A stretch of 64,000 nucleotides of DNA from Arachis hypogaea (lineage: Eukaryota; Streptophyta; Magnoliopsida; Fabales; Fabaceae): positions 40,114,425 through 40,178,424 of the forward strand of contig NC_092048.1 in assembly GCF_003086295.3 (NCBI RefSeq), read 5' to 3'. This document shows, piece after piece, positions 1-10,022 of the stretch. A program made the position numbers and the translations under genes. The notes under the pieces are model-generated. The model had not been told where the DNA came from. It made no database searches and saw only the letters and a list, made by a program, of their open reading frames with translations. Within the stretch, counting starts at the first letter, position 1, and the number at the start of each line of letters is the position of its first letter.

Positions 1-562
1 AGAAAGAGGATTACTAAAATAACTTTGATGAGTATGTCATCCACATAGACTTCCATGAGTTTCCCTAGGTTGGGAGAAAATACCTTGTTCATCAGTCGTT
101 AGTATGTGGCTCTGGCTTCTTTAATCCAAAAGGCATTACTATGTAACAATAGTTAGCCTTAGGAGTTATGAATGAGGTTTTTTCTTGGTCTGGTTTATGC
201 ATCGGGATTTGATTATATCCCGAGTAGGCATCCATGAAGGACAAGTACCGATAACCCGAGGCTGAATCGACCAGAGCATCGATACTTAGAAGAGGGTAGG
301 GATCCTTGGGATAAGCTTTCTTGAGGTTGGTGTAATCTACACACATCCTATATTTTCCATTTTGCTTTTTCATTAGAGCCACGTTTGCCAGCCATAGTGG
401 GTACTTTACATCTCTTACCAATTCAGCTTCCAACAATGCTTGCACTTGTTCCTCCACGACCTGTGTCCTTTCTGGCCCAAGTTTTCGATGCTTTTGCTGG
501 ACAAGTCGGGAGCCTAGGTACACGGCAAGCTTATAAGACATCAGGTCGGGATCTATACCAGT
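1..562 (-). pseudogene. Element G reverse transcriptase fragment
   Basis: Minus-strand piece of a Ty3/gypsy reverse transcriptase. Visible motifs in order are CVDYTNLKKA (fingers), FMDAYSGYNQI (catalytic aspartate region), MPFGL, and the catalytic YVDDI encoded at 33-47. The frame is open from 541 to 92. After MPFGLK it shifts by one base, and a TAA follows near 75-85 before the catalytic box resumes in another frame. The upstream part lies at 32649 and beyond, on the far side of element A. The rest of pol is left of the window. Inactive. Confidence 0.9.
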
Positions 563-1108
563 TGTTCATACATCGGTTCGAGCTATAAAGGACCGGGTTG
601 GCCGACCTCTTAGAAGGTTGGCCCATGACCGACCTCTTAGAAGGTTGGCCTATTACTGACCTCTTCTTAAAGAGTTTGGCCAAATCATCAGGAGAAGCCC
701 AAAAAGGGCCCAAACAGAGAAACACGACCCAAGTCCAAGGCAGCCCAAGTCTAGAAGGATAAAGGCGGTTCCCTTAAAGATAAGATAACTCCACTCAAAG
801 ATAAGATAAGATAACTATCTTATCTCCAGAAAGGTCACTCTACTCCATTATAAATACACTGGAGCACCTAGGTATAACTCATACTCTGATTCTAAAAAAA
901 ACCTGCTTAATACCCTTGCTAACTTAAGTATCGGAGTCCCTTGCAGGTACCACCACCCTCCGGTGACGAAGGATCAGCACCGCCACCAAGTCCAACAAGT
1001 CAGACACGGCAGCTCCGGCCACCATCATCAAGTCGGACACATCAGCTCCGACCAGTACAGAAGATCTCGTCCAAAATCGACCTACAGTTTTAGGTAACCC
1101 TCGGAACA
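563..1108 (+). repeat. Element A 5' LTR
   Basis: Begins TGTTCATACA and ends CTCGGAACA (TG...CA), with target repeat CCAGT just before it. It holds two copies of a 27-base unit (ACCTCTTAGAAGGTTGGCCC type, near 602-655), whereas the 3' LTR has four, which explains most of the 55-base length difference. A TATAAATA box at 849-856 is the likely promoter core. Confidence 0.93.
849..856 (+). promoter_or_regulatory. TATA box of element A 5' LTR
   Basis: TATAAATA followed by CACTGGAGCACC. The same box occurs at 32384-32391 in the 3' LTR and, on the minus strand, at 49570-49578 in the LTR of G. Position and conservation fit the LTR promoter. Transcription itself is not shown. Confidence 0.6.
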
Positions 1109-1109
1109 T

Positions 1110-1127
1110 TGGCGCCATTGCCGGGGA
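1110..1127 (+). promoter_or_regulatory. Element A tRNA primer-binding site
   Basis: TGGCGCCATTGCCGGGGA lies one base after the LTR. It matches the complement of the 3' end of plant tRNA-Asp except for one G-to-A change. The tRNA identity is from known Tat/Athila elements. Confidence 0.85.
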
Positions 1128-1149
1128 ACCTGGAAGTCATCCCATCATC

Positions 1150-2016
1150 ATGGTGGACAACCTTGACAACGACCACAACTCTGGTTTGGTGGACAGAATG
1201 CCAAACAAAGACGCAGGCGCCACCTCCAAAGACACACCTCAAAATGGGGGAGATAAGCAACCCCCAAACACAGAAATTTTGGAAGCTATCCGTAAGCAAC
1301 AAAATCGCCTTAAACAGCTGGAACAAGAAGCTGAACATCGACGGAAAGCCGAAAAAGACCTTCGGAAAGAAACAAGACGACGTCGAAAGATAGAAGACAA
1401 GCTCTTAAAGCTCGAAGCCAGTCATGAAGATAGCCCCCACAAAGATCAAGACCCATTCACCAAAGAGATCATGAAATCTAAAGTCCCAAAGGACTTCAAA
1501 GCTCCCGATATGACCCCATACGACGGTACATCAGATCCAAGCCATCATCTCAACAACTTCAGAAGCAGAATGTATCTCACCGACACCTCGAACGCTATTC
1601 AATGCAAAGCCTTCCCGACTACTCTAACAAAGACGGCAATTAAGTGGTTCGACAGTTTGCCTCCTAGATCCATCACAAGCTTCGACGACTTAGCCAAGAA
1701 ATTTCTCACCAGATTCTCTATCCAGAGGGACAAAGCCAAACACGCTCCAAGCTTGCTGGGAATTAAACAAGGAGATCGGAAAAGCCTTTGCAGCTACATG
1801 GAAAGATTCAACAAAGTATGTCTTGACATACAAAGTCTTCCAACAGAAGCGTCCATCATGGGACTTATCAATGGCCTAAGAGAAGGACCTTTCAGCCACT
1901 CAATATCTAAGAAGTACCCAACATCTCTAAATGAGGTTCAAGAACGGGCAGAGAAATACATCAACATGGAGGAGAACTCTCGACTAGGAGAGAGCTCAAA
2001 AACCGAATTCTCCTAA
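1150..2016 (+). CDS. gag: Element A Gag (288 residues, truncated by stop)
   Basis: Capsid-like structural protein that packages element RNA in the cytoplasm. Residues about 35-95 are a highly charged, likely coiled-coil stretch (repeated K, E, R and Q). Residues about 95-285 are a retrotransposon Gag domain with KWFDSLPPR, KKFLTRFS, ERFNKVCLDIQ and a terminal EKYINMEEN. The first ATG after the primer site is used, 23 bases downstream of it. The frame ends at a TAA where relatives continue to the zinc knuckle, which is found out of frame at 2206-2260. It is 40 bases from the LTR end, so the leader is very short. Likely non-functional as part of a broken element, though this segment is open. 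Confidence 0.85.
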   Translation: MVDNLDNDHNSGLVDRMPNKDAGATSKDTPQNGGDKQPPNTEILEAIRKQQNRLKQLEQEAEHRRKAEKDLRKETRRRRKIEDKLLKLEASHEDSPHKDQDPFTKEIMKSKVPKDFKAPDMTPYDGTSDPSHHLNNFRSRMYLTDTSNAIQCKAFPTTLTKTAIKWFDSLPPRSITSFDDLAKKFLTRFSIQRDKAKHAPSLLGIKQGDRKSLCSYMERFNKVCLDIQSLPTEASIMGLINGLREGPFSHSISKKYPTSLNEVQERAEKYINMEENSRLGESSKTEFS

Positions 2017-2349
2017 CCCACCACGGGACAAGGATAAAGAGTCCAAGAAAAAAAAAGATCAACCCGGTGAGAAGCCTAGAAAATACCACAATTACACCCC
2101 TCTTCGGGTGTCTCTTGTTGATGTTTACCGAGAAATATGTCACACAGAGAAGATCCCACCACCTCGCCCAATCAAAAGCAAAAAGGAGGAGGAAATCGGA
2201 CAGAATACTGCGAGTACCACCGAATCTACGGACATCCTACCGACGAGTGCTTCGACCTAAAGAATGTCATAGATAAATTGGCAAGAGAAGGGCGATTAGA
2301 TCGGTACTTAGCCAATAAAGCGGATGAACCAAGAAAAAAAAGAAGGGAC
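2017..2349 (+). pseudogene. Element A Gag C-terminus with CHHC zinc knuckle, frameshifted
   Basis: Continuation of Gag in changed frames. Near 2085-2160 the phrase PLRVSLVDVYRE can be read in one frame. From 2137 another frame gives a knuckle of type C-x2-H-x4-H-x4-C (CEYHRIYGHPTDEC, about 2209-2250) followed by LKNVIDKLAREG. At least two frame changes separate this from the 288-residue segment. The same knuckle is present in element G near 33580-33640. Confidence 0.75.
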
Positions 2350-2637
2350 GAAGAGGTTGGATGAGTTGAACGTCTACCTTACACCGAAGAGGTCGGACGA
2401 GTGGAACGTCCACCTCACACCGAAGAGGTCGGACGAGTGGAACGTCCACCTCACACCGAAGAGGTTGGACGAGTGGAACATCCACCTCACACTGAAGAGG
2501 TCAGGCGAGTTGAACGTCCACCTCACACCGAAGAGGTTGGATGAGTGGAACATCCACCTCACACCAAAGAGGTCGGACGAGTTGAACGTCCACCTCACAC
2601 CGAAGAGGTCAGACGAGTGAAACGTCCACCTCACACC
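2350..2637 (+). repeat. 36-base tandem repeat, eight copies, in element A gag-protease linker
   Basis: Eight consecutive 36-base units beginning GAAGAGGTCGGACGAGTGGA. Length divisible by three keeps the frame open, and each unit encodes a 12-residue block of the type EEVGRVERPPHT. The array is followed by PERHVHMINGG, the normal start of the protease-proximal region in this family, so the array looks like an expansion of a single native segment. Units differ by one to five substitutions. Confidence 0.93.
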
Positions 2638-2750
2638 CCTGAGAGACATGTTCATATGATAAATGGAGGATTTGTAGGAGGAGGGATCTCTAAATCATCT
2701 TGTAAAAGACACCTCAAAGAGGTATATTAAGGAAAGGAGAGAGGTTTGAA
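2638..2750 (+). pseudogene. Element A protease-proximal remnant and deletion junction
   Basis: Encodes HVHMINGGFVGGG and KRHLKEVY, then a stop. Relatives continue here into the protease and reverse transcriptase. Instead the sequence passes within about 50 bases into the end of the reverse-transcriptase/RNase H connection (2760 onward). This shows a deletion of roughly the whole protease and polymerase. Confidence 0.7.
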
Positions 2751-2762
2751 AAGGACAACGAA

Positions 2763-3149
2763 ATGCGAACAAGCCCTCCGAGATTTCAAAAATTCTTGGG
2801 GCAACCACCCATTCTTACCAGACTACGAGAAAGTGAAAAACTCATATTATATCTCGCAGTGGGAAGTCGGGTAATAGCCTTAGCACTAGTCAGAGAAGAC
2901 GAAAGTGGGCAACAACCCGTCTACTTCATCAGCAAAGCTCTACAAGGGGCCAAACTAAACTATCAAAAGATAGAAAAAGTTTGCCTACGCCCTCATACTC
3001 ACCTCTCAACGACTCCACCCATACTTTCAAGCTCACACTATCAGAGTTCGGACCAACCAGCCCATAAAAGGCATCCTACAGAAAATAAACTTAGCTGGAA
3101 GAATCCTACAGTGGACAGTCAAGTTATCCCAATTCGATCTTCGATATGA
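2763..3149 (+). pseudogene. Element A first RNase H domain (Ty3 type), broken
   Basis: The open part encodes LYLAVGSRVIALALVRED and PVYFISKALQGAKLNYQKIEK, the N-terminal half of the Ty3/gypsy RNase H that removes the RNA strand after copying. Beyond about 2990 the frame shifts. The remainder (FQAHTIRV-like, then GRILQWTVKLSQFDLRYE) can be followed in another frame to about 3150. Catalytic residues cannot all be checked in one frame. It directly precedes the second RNase H. Confidence 0.75.
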
Positions 3150-3189
3150 AAGCTCGGACAGCCATCAAATCACAGTATCTGGCCGACTT

Positions 3190-3400
3190 CATTACTGAGT
3201 ACACTGACACCCCGGGAACTCCTACAAAATGAAATCTCTACGTGGACGACTCTTCAAACAAAACCGGGAGTGGTGCATGTGTAATTATAGAAAGCGATCA
3301 GGGAAGTCAAATCAAGCTAAATAACCAAGCTGAATACGAGGCACTACTGGCTGGTTCAAGGCTGGCTAAGAAGGTAGGAGCTTACCATGTCCAGTGATTC
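3190..3400 (+). pseudogene. Element A second (archaeal-like) RNase H domain, broken
   Basis: Reads LYVDDSSNKTGSGACVI followed by NNQAEYEALLAGSRLAKKVGA. This matches the extra RNase H that marks Tat-lineage elements. The opening motif normally reads VDGSS, here VDDSS. A TGA lies just before it, and the frame breaks again after about 3390. Its job in relatives is thought to assist RNA removal. Here it is dead. Confidence 0.75.
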
Positions 3401-3500
3401 ACAAGTAGTCACCTCACAAATAGAAGGGAGCAACCAAGCTAAGGATCCCACCACAAAAAAATACATCGGACAATTTGGGGGACCCTGGACAAAAATAGAA

Positions 3501-3680
3501 AACAGCTTGGACATTTCGGGGGATGAGATCCGACAAATACCTCGGGAGCAGAATGCCCGAGCTGATGCACTTTCAAAACCAGCCAGCACCAACAGCTCGG
3601 ACAATTCGGGGAATATGAAGTCCGACACATACCTCGGGAGCAGAATGCCTGAGCTGATGCATTTTCAAAACTAGCCAACA
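3501..3680 (+). repeat. 90-base tandem duplication in element A tether region
   Basis: Two copies, 3501-3590 and 3591-3680, each starting AACAGCTYGGACA and containing CTCGGGAGCAGAATGCCYGA. Each encodes IPREQNARADALSK-like sequence in one frame, the conserved link between RNase H and integrase. Copies differ by about a dozen bases, so the duplication is old. Confidence 0.85.
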
Positions 3681-4229
3681 CCAAACTAGGGGGCAATAAC
3701 AGAAGCCTCATCCATGCTACATTACAAGACCACAACAAGTCGATCTCGAAGGCAGTATAAGGGATGGTAATATTCAATTGACTGAAAAATTAGTCATAAA
3801 GCATAGAAAAATGGTCGTTCCCCCGGAGTCAAGGAAAGAAAACAAACTCTCTCCTTAGGGTCCGGCGACATCAACTCATAATTCTTCTCCCCATCCATAT
3901 CCCTACAAATTCTACGGAACTTCCTAAGTCGCACACAGTACTCACGGTCAGCCACAGTAACACGCATTAAAACTATGGAATCCAGCCAATCAGACATGCC
4001 GTCCGGGATCTTAGTAGACATCTCAGCATTGTTTTTTCGAGAAGACATAGGTCAACTATGGGGTTACTACCAAACAACTCGGGCAAATAAGGAAACAACT
4101 TGGACAATAACAGCAAAACATCAGGTGTCAGATACAGCAGTAAAAAGGAAACCCCAAGACTCACACGAAAGTCCAGGGGCACCCTTTGGAGGCAACAACA
4201 GAGCAAAAACCCAAATACAAAGTCAAAGC
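3681..4229 (+). pseudogene. Element A decayed linker to integrase
   Basis: Begins with GGNNRSLIHATLQ, known downstream of the second RNase H in such elements, then loses a readable frame. The integrase zinc-binding region expected here is not recognisable. Small patches in several frames only. No separate gene seen. Confidence 0.5.
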
Positions 4230-5190
4230 TTTACATCAAAAGCATGCTAACTTTCACATTGCCCCACCAGAGGAGCTCATCAGTGTAACATCACCTTGGC
4301 CGTTCACAAAGTGGGACTCGACCTCCTCGGACTATTCCCCTAGGATCGGGACAAGTCAAGTTCCTCATTGTAGGGGTGGATTACTTCACAAAATGGATTG
4401 AGGCAAAGCCCCTAGCTAATGCCACTGCTCAAAGAAGTCAGAAATTCTTGTACAGAAACATTATTACAAGGTTTGGGGTTCCTTACTCTATCACCATAGA
4501 CAATGGCACTCAACTCACGGACACAGGTTTTAAGAAGTTGGTGGCTGACTTAAAAATAAAGCACCAATTCACATCCGTAGAACACCTACAAGCCAATGGA
4601 CAAGCAAAAGCTGCCAACAAAGTCATACTAGCTGGGTTAAAACGGAGACTACAGGACGCAAAGGGAGCTTGGGCTGAAGAGCTCCCACAAGTCCTATGGG
4701 CATATCGGACAACTCCACACTTCACCACGGGGGAATCACCCTTCCGATTGGCTTACAGAATGGAGGCAATGATCCCAGTAGAGATCAAAAAAGGATCCCC
4801 CAGAATGATCCTCTACAATGAAGGGGTCAACTCCCAAAGCCAAAGGGAAGAACTCGACCTATTTCTAGAAGTCCGAGAAAGAGCTCGGATTAGGGAGGAA
4901 GCATTAAAGCGTCAAATGGCCTCAAGATACAATCAGAAGGGAATCCAGCGAAGTTTCACCAACAACGATCTCATCCTAATCCGGAATGACATCGGAACAT
5001 GTCGGGCAGGAGAAGGGAAGCTAGCAGCCAACTGGAAAGAACCATACCAAGTGTTCAGAGGTACTGGGGAAAGGTCACCACAAAGTATCCGACCTCGAGA
5101 GGCGAGAGCTACCAAGGTCATGGCATGCCTACAATCTAAAGAGAGTGCCAGGAGGAGATCTAAAAAGATTGCCCGACCTAGAAGGGTAAG
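4230..5190 (+). pseudogene. Element A integrase core, catalytic Glu replaced
   Basis: Integrase catalytic core, which joins element DNA to host DNA. Before the ATG at 4376 a second frame gives HANFHIAPPEELISV and the region of the first catalytic Asp (VDYFTKWIEAKPL). The frame 4376-5200 then carries the second Asp in TIDNGTQ. The third residue is changed: NGQAKAANK stands where relatives have Glu in the AEAANK position, an AAA codon at about 4616. The following WAYRTTPHFTTGESPF and AYRMEAMIPVE are typical. The frame runs into element B at 5191. So it is both mutated and interrupted. Confidence 0.88.
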
Positions 5191-6797
5191 TGGTGCATGA
5201 AATTATGATTACACTTTTCACAACTCCGCACAACTAACCAGCAAGTGCACTAGGTCGTCCAAGTAATACCTTACGTGAGTAAGGGTCGATCCCACGGAGA
5301 TTGTCGGCTTGAAGCAAGCTATGGTTATTTTGTAAATCTTAGTCAGGAGATTAATGATAAGAGTGATTGTATTTATGAAAAATAAATAACATGAAATAAA
5401 TAGTACTTGTGATTCAGTAATGAGAAACAGGCTGAGGTTCCGGAGATGCTCTGTCATCTGAATCTCTACTTTCCTACTGTCTTCTTCTCCAAACACGCAT
5501 GGCTTCCTTCAATGGCAAGCTGTATGATCCTCTCGGATGAAAAATACCAGGTACGATCTCTGCACGGCTAACCAACTGTCGGATTTCTCGTCTCGGATGA
5601 AAAATACCAAGTACAGCTACCGCACGGCTAATCATCTGTCGGTTCCCGCTAGCGTCAAAATAGAACCCTTGTCCTTTTGCACACTGTCACTACGCCCAAC
5701 ATTCACAGGTTTGAAGCTCGTCATAGTCATCCCTTCCCAGATCCTACTCGGAATACTACAGACAAGGTTTAGACTTTCCGGATCCCAGGAATGCTGCTAA
5801 TTGATTCTAGCCTATACCACGAAGGTTCTAACCTCCGGACTCGGTCCGTGGATTAGAAACCCAAGAGATACGCCCTCAAGCTGTCACCCAATGACTACGT
5901 TGAGCTCAAATAGAACGGGAGTGGTTGTCAGGCACGCGTTCATAGAATTGAGAATAATGATGAGTGTCACGGATCATCAAACTCTCTATATTGAAGTACG
6001 AATGAGTATCTTAGAATAGAATCAAGCGTGATTGAATAGAAAACAGTAGTAATTGCATTAATCCATTGAAACACAGTAGAGCTCCTCACCCCCACCTATG
6101 GGGTTTAGAGACTCATGCTGTAGAAGATACAATATGAAGTGTAGAATGTCATAAGGTGCTAAATGAATCTCTAAAAGTAGTTTTTATACTAAACTAGTAA
6201 CTTATGGTTACAGAAAATGAGGAACTAGGTGTAGATAGTGCATAATTCTACTTATGAGGCCCACTTGGTGAGTGTTTGGGCTGAGCTTTCAAGCTTCCAC
6301 CTGCATATGCCTCATATTGGAGTTAAACGCCACCCTGGGTGCCAAAATGGGCGTTTAATGCTGAAAAGTATGCCAGTTCTGGCGTTTTACGCCAGAAAGT
6401 TTTTGGCTAGCTTTTAAGGCCAGTTTGGGCCATCAAATCTCAGACAAAGTATAGACTATTATATATTGATGGAAAGCCCAAAATGTCTACTTTCCAAAGC
6501 AATTAAGAATGCGCCAATTGGGCTTCTGTAGCTCCAAAAAATCTATTTTGAGTGTAGGAGGATCAGAATCCAACAACATCAGCAGTCCTTTCTCAGCCTC
6601 TGAATTAGATTTTTGCTTAGGTCCGTCAATTTCAGCTAGAAAATACCTGAAATTACAGAAAAACACACAAATTCATAGTAATACCCAGAAATGTGATTTT
6701 TGAATAAAACTAATAAAAATATAATAAAAAGTAACTAAAACATACTAAAAACTACCTAAAAACAACGCCAAAAAGGGTATAAATTATCTGCTCATCA
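5191..6797 (-). repeat. Element B 3' LTR
   Basis: On the plus strand it runs from TGGTGCATGA to TCTGCTCATCA. It includes an internal direct repeat of about 60 bases (5536-5650, CTCGGATGAAAAATACCA twice) and palindromic GGCGTTT/AACGCC modules near 6320-6410. It is followed by CAACACCAAACTTAAATTG, the internal 3' end of the element, rather than by a purine tract. Pairs with 28501-30108. Confidence 0.92.
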
Positions 6798-7236
6798 CAA
6801 CACCAAACTTAAATTGTTGCTTGTACCCAAGCAACTAAAAATAAACTAGGATAAAAAGAAGACAAAATACAATAAATTTCAAAATATCAATGAAGATTAG
6901 TTTCAATTAGATGAGCGGGACTAGTAGCTTTTTGCTTCTGAACAGTTTTGGCATCTCACTTTATCCTTTGAAGTTCAGAATGATTGGCATCCATAAGAAC
7001 TCAGAATTCAGATAGTGTTATTGATTATCTTAGTTCAGTATGTTGATTCTTGAACACAGCTACTTTATGAGTCTTGGCCGTGACCCTAAGCATTTTATTT
7101 TCCGTATTACCACAGGATACATAAATGCCAAAGACACATAACTGGGTGAACATTTTCAGATTGTGACTCAGCTTTGCTAGAGTCCCCAGTTAAAGGTTCC
7201 CAGAGCTCTTAAGCACACTCTTTTTGCTTTGGACCA
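6798..7236 (-). other. Element B 3' internal end, noncoding
   Basis: Noncoding sequence between ORF3 region and 3' LTR, homologous to 8824-9270 and 20299-20740. It stops abruptly at 7236 at the LTR of C. No ORF of interest. The last bases before C, GACCA, are the candidate target repeat. Confidence 0.8.
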
Positions 7237-8823
7237 TGGTGCACAAATTGTAAATCACACTTTTCACAACTCGTACCACTAACTAGCAAGTGCACTGGGT
7301 CGTCCAAGTAATACCTTACGTGAGTAAGGGTCGATCCCACAGAGATTGTCGGCTTGAAGCAAGCTATGGCTATTTTGTAATTCTTAGTCAGGAAATCAAT
7401 GATAAGAGTGATTATATTTATGAAGAGTAAATAGCATAAAATAAATAATACTTGTTGTGTAGTAATGGAGAACAGATTGAGGATTTGGAGATGTTCTGTC
7501 TTTCGAATCTCTGCTTTTCTATTGTCTTCTTCTTCACGCATGCAAGGCTCCGTCCATGGCAAGCTGTATGTTGGTGGATCACCGTTGTCAATGGCTACCA
7601 TCCGTCCTCTCAGTGAAAATGGTCCAAATGCGCTGTCACCGCACGGCTAATCATTGTCGGTTCTCACTCATGTTGGAATAGGATCCATTGATCCTTTTGC
7701 GTCAGTCGCTACGCCCAGCACTCGTGAGTTTGAAGCTCGTCACAGTCATCCCATCCCAGATCCTACTCGGAATACCACAGACAAGGTTTAGACTTTCCGG
7801 ATCTCAGGAATGGCCGCCAATAATTCTAGCCTATACCATGAAGACTCTGATCTCACAGATTCGAATGTTCTGTTGTCAGGAGATGCAATCAAACACGTGA
7901 ACCAGGAATCAAAGAGATACACACTCAATCTAAGGTAGAACGGAAGTGGTTGTCAGGCACGCGTTCATGGGTTGAGAATGGTGATGAGTGTCATGGATCA
8001 TCACATTCATCATGGTTAAGTGCGAGTGAATATCTTAGAACAGAGACAAGCGTGTTTGAATAGAAAACAGAAGTAATTGCATTAATTCATCGAGACACAG
8101 CAGAGCTCCTCACCCCCAATCATGGAGTTTAGAGACTCATGCCGTAGAGATACAATGAAAAACATGAAAATGTCATGAGATGCAAAATAAACCTCTAAAA
8201 GTTGTTTAAATACTAAACTAGTAACCTAGGTTTATAGAAATTGAGTAAACTATGATAGATAGTGCAGAAATCCACTTCCAGGGCCCACTTGGTGTGTGCT
8301 GGGGCTGAGACTTGAGCTTTACAGGTACCTAGGCTGTTTCTGGAGTTAAACGCTAGGTTGTAACCTATTTTGGGTGTTTAACTCTAACTTGTAACCTGTT
8401 TCTGGCGTTTAACGCCAGAATAGGGCAGAGAACTGGCGTTGAATGCCAGTTTACGTCATTTAAACTCGAGCAAAGTATGGACCATTATATATTGCTGGAA
8501 AGCCCTGGATGTCTACTTTCCAACGCAATTGAGAGCGCACCATTTGGACTTCTGTAGCTCCAGAAAATCCACTTGAGTGCAGGGAGGTCAGAATCCAACA
8601 GCATCTGCAGTCCTTTTTCAGCCTCTGAATCAGATTTTTGCTCAGGTCCCTCAATTTCAGCCAGAAAATACCTGAAATCACAAAAAAACATACAAACTCA
8701 TAGTAAAGTCCAAAAATGTGATTTTTATTTAAAAACTAATAAAAATATACTAAAAACTAATCAAATCATACTAAAAACTATGTAAAAACAATGCCAAAAA
8801 GCGTATAAATTATCCGCTCATCA
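7237..8823 (-). repeat. Element C 3' LTR
   Basis: Runs on the plus strand from TGGTGCACAAATTG to TCCGCTCATCA, 1587 bases. Contains palindromic modules near 8345-8455 and the conserved block CTTACGTGAGTAAGGG near 7316-7332 (hairpin-forming in sense). Followed by CAACACCAAACTTAAATTG. Confidence 0.9.
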
Positions 8824-10022
8824 CAACACCAAACTTAAATTGTTGCTTGTCCACAAGCAACTGAAAATCAAATAGGATAAAAAGAAGAGAATATACTATA
8901 AATTCCAAAATATCAATGAAACTTAGCTCCAATCAGATGAGCGGGACTAGTAGCTTTTTGCCTCTTGAATAGTTTTGGCATCTCACTTTATCCATTGAAG
9001 TTCAGAATGATTGGCATCTATAGGAACTTAGATTTTAGATAGTGTTATTGATTCTCCTAGTTTAGTATGTTGATTCTTGAACACAGCTACTTTATGAGTC
9101 TTGGCCGTGGCCCTAAGCACTTTGTTTTCCAGTATTACCACCGGATACATAAATGCCACAGACACATAACTGGGTGAACCTTTTCAGATTGTGACTCATC
9201 TTTGCTAGAGTCTCCAATTAGAAGTGTCCAGATTTCTTAAGCACACTCTGTTTTTGCTTTGGACCTCGACTTTAACCGCTCAGTCTCAAGTTTTCACCTG
9301 ACACCTTCACGCCACAAGCACATGGTTAGGGACAGCTTGGTTTAGCCACTTAGGCCAGGATTTTATTCCTTTAGGCCCTCCTATCCACTGATGCTCAAAG
9401 CCTTGGATCCTTTTTACCCTTGCCTTTTGGTTTTAAGGGCTATTTGCTTTTTGCTCTTGCCTTTTGGTTTAAAGAGCTTTTGGCTTTTTCTGCTTGTTTT
9501 TTTTTTCTTTTTTTTTTCGCCATTTTTCTTTTCTTTTTTTTGCAAGCTTTTGTATTCACTGCTTTTTCTTGCTTCAAGAATCAATTTTATGATTTTTCAG
9601 ATTATCAATAACATTTCTCCTTTTCATCATTCTTTCAAGAGCCAACATATTTAACATTCATAAACAACAGTATCAAAAGACATATGCACTGTTCAAGCAT
9701 TCATTCAGAAAATAAAAAGTATTGTCACCACATCAAAATAATTAAACTAATTTCAAGGATGAATTCGAAACCATGTACTTCTTGTTCTTTTGTAATTAAA
9801 ACATTTTTCATTCAAGAAAGGTGATGGATTCATAGGATGTTCATAACTTTAAGGCATAGACTGTAATCTTTATTTATTATTTAATGGAAATAATATAAAT
9901 TAGGCATAAAAGCAGACACTTAGCAATAAAAGAAAAGAAACTAAAGACATAAAGACAATTGACTCTAATTTTAATACACATATACTCTTAAAATAGATAA
10001 AAGGTTATCACAGAGTTAGGAC
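8824..10022 (-). other. Element C 3' noncoding region with sense-strand purine tract
   Basis: Conserved noncoding region between ORF3 and the 3' LTR. It is homologous to 20299-21430 in D and to 43941-44899 in E. The stretch 9485-9545 is nearly pure T/C on the plus strand, so purine-rich in the element's sense strand, about 660-720 bases upstream of the LTR. Small ORFs across the tract are low complexity. No other gene seen. Confidence 0.8.

Noticed and set aside
2374..2655. Several overlapping frames over the 36-base array on both strands
   Set aside because: A frame-neutral repeat leaves several frames open; only the frame that continues into HVHMINGG fits the family.
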